Assembly: GCA_018389105.1 (NCBI GenBank)
Contig: JACATO010000330.1
Coordinates: 62,001 to 126,000 of the forward strand
Source: Nautilus pompilius
Lineage: Eukaryota > Mollusca > Cephalopoda > Nautilida > Nautilidae
Length of the DNA: 64,000 nt
Reading direction: 5' to 3'
Of this stretch, positions 59,181 to 64,000 are shown one piece after another; within the stretch, counting starts at the first letter, position 1; each line of letters opens with the position of its first letter. The notes beneath the pieces were generated by a model. The model made no database searches. It was not told where the DNA came from and worked only from the letters and a program-made list of their open reading frames with translations. The position numbers and the translations under genes are program-made.

Positions 59181-61534
59181 CTTGAATCCACCCACAAGCG
59201 CTGCATGCTGGTCAGCTTTGATGAGGAAGAATTCCACTGGATCTCTCCCAATGAACCACAGCCTCTTTGCTGAATGAGTGCACTACACTAATCCACTGTT
59301 TGTGTTACTGATTATGTGAACAGAATTTGGTTAAAAAGAAACTGGGCAACATTTATCTGCGGAAAGCATAACCCACCTTTCAGAAATTTTTCACTATTAG
59401 CATAAGGTTTTAGGTTTTTTGTTGTTTTTTTTCAAGAATGAATTCTTTGTGCACTTAAAATGTGAAGTGGAAAACAAGAGAAAAGTTTTGTTTTTTTTTC
59501 ACATTTGTAATAGAACCCCATGTTGTATGTGTGTTTATGATCGTATTTTAAAACAGAGAATCATAATTCACTGAGTTGGGGGACAGAACATTTCTTTATA
59601 CCTTGTTATAGTTTTAAAAAAAACCATGACTTTTTAATTAACACTCTCCTGGTATTTGACACTTTAAATGTCAAATATCTGATGGTGTGTGGAAATAGAA
59701 CAGATTTGGAGGAGATGCTCTGTTTTGTTCTGTTCTGAGTTTTCTTTTACTCAGTGATGCTTATTATCAGCAAACCTAAAAGATACAGGTGTCGTTTGTT
59801 TGTTTCTATTTGTGTTGGGGCAGATGGGAATAGTCGCAACTAATTCACAGAGGGGCAGAGAGTCTTTCCTGCCCTTTCATATCATTATATAGACAACACA
59901 TTTTTAAAATGTATTGTTCTGACTCAGGGAAGCTACAGCAGGCGGACTGTTCCATGTTTTTGCTATGTCACTAAAAACAACTACACACATCTGGCCTGCT
60001 GTGATACTTATAAACTTCCATGTTGTGATCCCTTAAAATCTGAGAGAAACAAGACTGGACTGATTACCAGTTTCTTGTCTAATTAGATTTTAAGTGTCTT
60101 AATTAGGTCCCTGCAATTTTTGGTATGCAAGAGTACAAGATTTAATTTTTGAAAAATTTCCAGTATAACTAAGATCCTCCTTTTTCCCCAAATCATTTTG
60201 GTAAAATATTGAAAAATCCTTCCTGAATTATCAATATCCCTAACACGGGATACTGTAGTATTAATAGATTCTGCTAGTATTTTATACTACTAAAATAAGC
60301 AATATTTCCTCTTGTTTTTTTTTTTACTTTTAAAATTAAAAATGCTTTAAATCATTAAGCTGTCCTACACATATCAGCCTTTACTTGTTCTTTTACTGCA
60401 CCCTGTGGTTCTATAGTTAAATTGTGCCACAGCGCAATAGAGATGTTGCCAAATTCAAGAGCAGGGCGAGTTGGCTTCTGAGACAACAGAATGGATGACA
60501 GCTTGTTTTTAAAGTCATTGGGGGTATCAGACTCTCTTGTAGGAGAATATTTAGCAAGACAATACATCTATTTCACTAACAACACATTGTCACTCTACAA
60601 CAAACTCTGCAGCAGGTGAACAGATTTGGTGCTGCTGGCAGTGCTAAAATGGTAGCTCAAACAAACATGTTCACACTGGTTATGCATCAGCAGATCTACT
60701 AAACATCACGTGTTTTTTTTCTTTTGATCAGTCATCCAGATCTCTGGATGTGTTAGTGCCAACCAAAGATACCTAACCTAGTCCCCCATGTCATGAAGCT
60801 TGAATTCAAAGATGACTTGCCCTCGTGGGTGGCAGTCTGTCACTGCGCACTGTTATCAAGTCAGAACATGTATAGCAGGGCAGGAAGTCTGAAATTCCCG
60901 ATCAACACCATTTAACAGTCACCATCTAATCGAAGAACTTGCTGCAAAACCAGACTGCTAAGGTTTGTAACCATCTCTCTCATAAATCTTAAAAAAACAA
61001 AAAAAAAAAAAAATCTTTCACCATATTTTCTGCCTCTGACTTAAATGTGTAAAATTAATATCTTCAGTGATACAAATCCCAGACCATTTTCTTTTCTGTC
61101 TTCCAATTACCACTTCTATGCCTACAAGAATGCCAGGATGATGATGGTACTTTCAGTTATGCGTTCTCTCTCTCTCTCTCCATCCAACAAGAAATTCTGA
61201 AAGCCTCTATCCTGCATCAGCGCCAATTTTTCTCAGCTAGTTAATGCGCATAATAGAAACACTATTAACTTAAAATGAAAGAAAAAGCACTTGCTTTTAT
61301 GCATAATACGCAGCCTTTTACTAATACAAAGTTTTAAAGTACAACAATTTTTTTATGCTTTGGTAAGAACTGCCTATGGTACTAGAGACGGAAACTAGGG
61401 TTGGGCTATTTCAGCTGGGTTTTGAATGTACCTAGTATCATAACTGTTAGTAGCAGTAGTATATCATCAGATTTGAACTTTAGGCAGTAACACGATAACG
61501 TTGCTTTAAGAAGAAGTGGAGAGTCTCTCTTTTG

Positions 61535-61552
61535 TGTGTGTGTGTGTGTGTG
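61535..61552. repeat. (TG)n microsatellite
   Basis: About nine TG units, just upstream of the CpG-containing patch. Confidence 0.8.
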
Positions 61553-61689
61553 CACTAAATAACTGTAGGAGAGCAGTCATTTGGCTACAAGCAAATTCTC
61601 AAGGTTGCCCAAGATGCACAGTAATAATAACAGTTGCATGTATGGGTCTTATGAGTTTGTTGAGTGTGTCAGCTGACATGTCCAGAACA

Positions 61690-62350
61690 CCAAGGGGGTG
61701 AGTGCGGCTTTAAGAAACAAAATGGCACTCGCAAAGTGTCAGTGGGGTGCTGCTTATAAACACCTCAATGAAAGAATCTTCCAGAATTCTACCGACCGAA
61801 ATCGGAAGAAAGATGAGGCGCGCAGATCGGAGATCTTGTTTGGAAGCCTAAATGCAGTCAAGTCACTCGCGACGACAAGAGTTATCGAACTTTGATAATT
61901 GGGGTTGGAGGGGGGAGTTCGTTCGATTTTCCCGCAACAGGTAGCGCTGTCGGCTGGAGAGGAGAAGGTACTGTTATGCATGCGTTGCGTGTGTCGCCCG
62001 GCTCTCGTTGAGAAATGGAACGATATACCTCGTTCTCTTGGTAAATTAATTCGGGGAGGAATTGAAAGAAAGCTTTCGGAAATAACAGTCTGTCAGTTTC
62101 TCTCTCTCCTTTTCCAACCTAAAGTATTTTACCGTTATTTTGCAAACGGCTCGTGGACGTGTGATGTCAGCCGACCCGGCTACCCGTCCTCTCCCGTGTC
62201 CCCAGAATTCGGCTGCCCCGCCCGACCGACCGACCTGGACGGGTCCAGTTCAGAGCCCAGTGGTGCGAGGACAAGGTTGGGGGAGGGCTGCCGACCGACC
62301 GGTAACTCCCTGCCCCCTTCATCCAACCCCCGGGACCTTGCTTCACAGTT
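61690..62350 (+). promoter_or_regulatory. CpG-rich patch, candidate promoter and 5' exon of the RWD-domain gene
   Basis: GC and CpG density rise sharply compared with both sides, as also seen at the other promoters in the window. Possible donors are GTACTG near 61968 and GTAACT near 62301. The coding exon at 63877 begins directly after an AAG acceptor, so an upstream non-coding exon is expected here. The exact start is not resolved. Confidence 0.4.
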
Positions 62351-62745
62351 CCCTTTCCCCAGATGTTTTCCTGTACAGTTTTTGTCGATGTTAACTGATT
62401 CTCCCCCATCCTTTTTTTTTTTTTATTATTATTATGAAAATTCTGTTTGAATAATGTTGTACTGGTCCATCTTCAGAGATCGTCTCCTCTCTAGTGTCAC
62501 CGTGCACCAGTGTACCTAAGCTCATTCAAGTCCCCATCATTTCTGTATTTCCCTCATGGCGTCCGCCGCCACTGTTAGCTTACCAGCATAGCCACCACAC
62601 ACCTGTACACCAAAATCCGTGTAGTCGTCTTTGATCGGAAATAAATACCGAGTTCAACGGTGCTCCTTTTATACAGATTTATCCTGAACTGCATTGATAG
62701 GATGTCCACTCAACCGCGAAATTACCTCCCCCTCGCTCACCATCT

Positions 62746-62930
62746 CACTCCCCTCTCTCACTCTCATCTCTCTCTCTTCTCTCTCTCTCTCCACTCTCTC
62801 TCTCTCCATCTCTCCATCTCTCTCTCTCCATCTCTCTCTCTTCATCTCCATCTCGCTCATCTCTCTCTCTCTCTCTCTCTCTCCATCTCTCTCCTCTCCA
62901 TCTCTCTCTCTCTCATCTCCATCTCATACA
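62746..62930. repeat. CT-rich minisatellite
   Basis: Nearly pure pyrimidine (CT)n with interspersed CCATCTCT units over about 185 bp. It lies between the CpG patch and the first coding exon of the next gene. Confidence 0.9.
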
Positions 62931-63876
62931 TCCTGGCTATTATATTATCAGTAATAAGATGATTACATCCACATAGAATAAAATGAAGAGGTTTGACTTA
63001 CTACATCTACAGCTGGAAACATTTCTCTCTCTTTTAGTTTAGTTTGCCCAATGGATGATGACAACATCAAGTTTACATATATATGGAAATTTTGCTTGCT
63101 TTTTATTAAAATGGAAATGTGGATGCCATTGACAGAAAGGAAAAAAAAAAAAAGATTTGTAACTTTTTAACTGTAAAAAAAATTTAGTCTGTTGTAAGTG
63201 TTATCTATCAGAAGCTGCTTCATTACCAAAAAAAAAAAAATATATATATATATATCCTCTCAAACCCCCTTTTTTTAAAAGCCTACATTTCTTTGTTAAG
63301 CTTCCATCTTCCAAACTGGTATTTCTGCAATATATCTGCCTATAGAGATAGCTAGTTATCAGAAGTTTCTTCACTGAGACACCCATTTTAGGAACGATAT
63401 CTTTTTAACAAATTATTTAAGAGTAGAGTGCGTGGCATGTGTAAGAAGTTTATAGTTAATGATAATTAAAAACACCCCACAATGCAATGCTACAAAAGAT
63501 AAAATACTCAATACTAGTAGAATGCGTCTAAAAGTTGTGTGTCAAAAAAGAAAAACAGTGGAAGATGCAGATTCTGAACACGATAACTGCCAAAATACCA
63601 CAATTGTTGCAAAAAAAAAAAAAGATTGTCTCCTTATATTACAGGAGATCTTTTGTGGTATTGCATTATGGGAACATTTTCTTAATCATTGGCAGACAAA
63701 TTCCTGCTTCAATTGTTCCAGTTATTAACAATAGAGAGAATTAAATTATCTTCAGTAGTTTTATTCATTATTATTATCTGATATTAATAATGTCATTAAG
63801 AATAGGACATTCAGTAGATGCTTTTTGTTAGAGGCAAAACTCTAGTTTTAAACCTTTTTAAAATTTATTTATTAAG

Positions 63877-64000
63877 ATGTCTGAAGATGAAGAAGAACAG
63901 GCCAACGAACTCATGGCGCTCACTACAATATTTGACGAAGGTGTTTTTTTCCCTTGCACCGATGAACAGAACCGGATCTTCTTAGCATCGTTGAAACTAC
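63877..64000 (+). CDS. RWD-domain protein, RNF14-like, first coding exon (cut by window)
   Basis: The exon starts at ATG 63877 directly after an acceptor (TTTATTTATTAAG) and is open to the window edge (41 codons). It reads MSEDEEEQANELMALTTIFD, then EGVFFPCTDEQNRIFLASL. An acidic start followed by xELxALxxIxD is the opening helix of RWD domains. The order MSxEDxEAQxDELLALxSIYD is typical of RNF14, an RBR-type E3 ubiquitin ligase. Other RWD proteins (RWDD1/4, RNF25, GCN2) begin similarly, so the exact family is provisional. The RING parts would lie to the right. Confidence 0.6.
   Translation, partial: MSEDEEEQANELMALTTIFDEGVFFPCTDEQNRIFLASLKL

Larger units (their letters stand above)
57990..61690. 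other. Spacer between UNC50 and the RWD-domain gene
   Basis: AT-rich. It holds a degenerate internal repeat at 59020-59180 and a (TC)n run near 61166-61181. No coding sequence was recognised. Confidence 0.5.

Noticed and set aside
61899..62450. 183-codon plus-strand ORF in the CpG patch
   Set aside because: It uses GC-rich sequence plus a homopolymer tail, has no domain and no conserved start; more likely 5' UTR or promoter DNA.
62660..62962. Ser/Leu-rich ORFs in the CT tract
   Set aside because: Pure translation of a simple repeat.
1..64000. CRISPR arrays, bacterial operons, prophage or integrated virus
   Set aside because: No regularly spaced repeats of that kind, no ribosome-binding-site-led gene strings and no viral genes; the DNA is plainly a spliced animal genome.

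Overview
The window is AT-rich, intron-rich animal nuclear DNA. It carries spliced protein genes with canonical GT/AG junctions and many DNA transposon relics, with no operons or bacterial features. Gene structure and repeat types suggest an invertebrate, probably a lophotrochozoan such as a mollusc. That placement is inference; nothing in the sequence fixes the species.

Four genes can be read. (1) About 1-34.3 kb, minus strand: an inositol polyphosphate 4-phosphatase (INPP4A/B family). Eighteen coding exons with fully consistent splice phases give about 785 residues: an N-terminal PH-like module, a C2 domain and the helical middle region. The catalytic CX5R end lies beyond the left edge. (2) 36.5-41.1 kb, minus: COA5, a small twin-CX9C mitochondrial cytochrome c oxidase assembly factor, complete in three coding exons (84 aa). 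(3) 41.1-58 kb, plus: UNC50, a multi-pass Golgi/inner nuclear membrane protein, complete in seven coding exons (271 aa), including a 26-nt microexon. (4) From 63,877, plus: the first coding exon of an RWD-domain protein resembling the start of RNF14, cut by the right edge.

COA5 and UNC50 are head to head, with candidate non-coding first exons about 100 bp apart at 41.03-41.23 kb. INPP4, COA5 and UNC50 are also neighbours in vertebrates (human 2q11.2), so this is old microsynteny, but INPP4 appears flipped here relative to the other two. The genes do not form one pathway: INPP4 turns over PI(3,4)P2, COA5 serves complex IV assembly and UNC50 serves membrane protein trafficking.

Introns and spacers hold transposon material. 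Three hAT-type copies sit in three consecutive UNC50 introns, one of them nearly complete with terminal repeats and an exact 8-bp target duplication. There is a 566-bp internally deleted Tc1/IS630-type element upstream of INPP4, a decayed Tc1 transposase in a COA5 intron, a short Tc1-like MITE, a decayed LINE reverse transcriptase, two tRNA-derived SINE copies, a 79-bp palindromic tandem repeat upstream of UNC50, and many microsatellites. I found no clearly new biological system. The most informative items are the synteny block with its shared promoter, the PH-C2 architecture of INPP4, and the well-bounded transposons.
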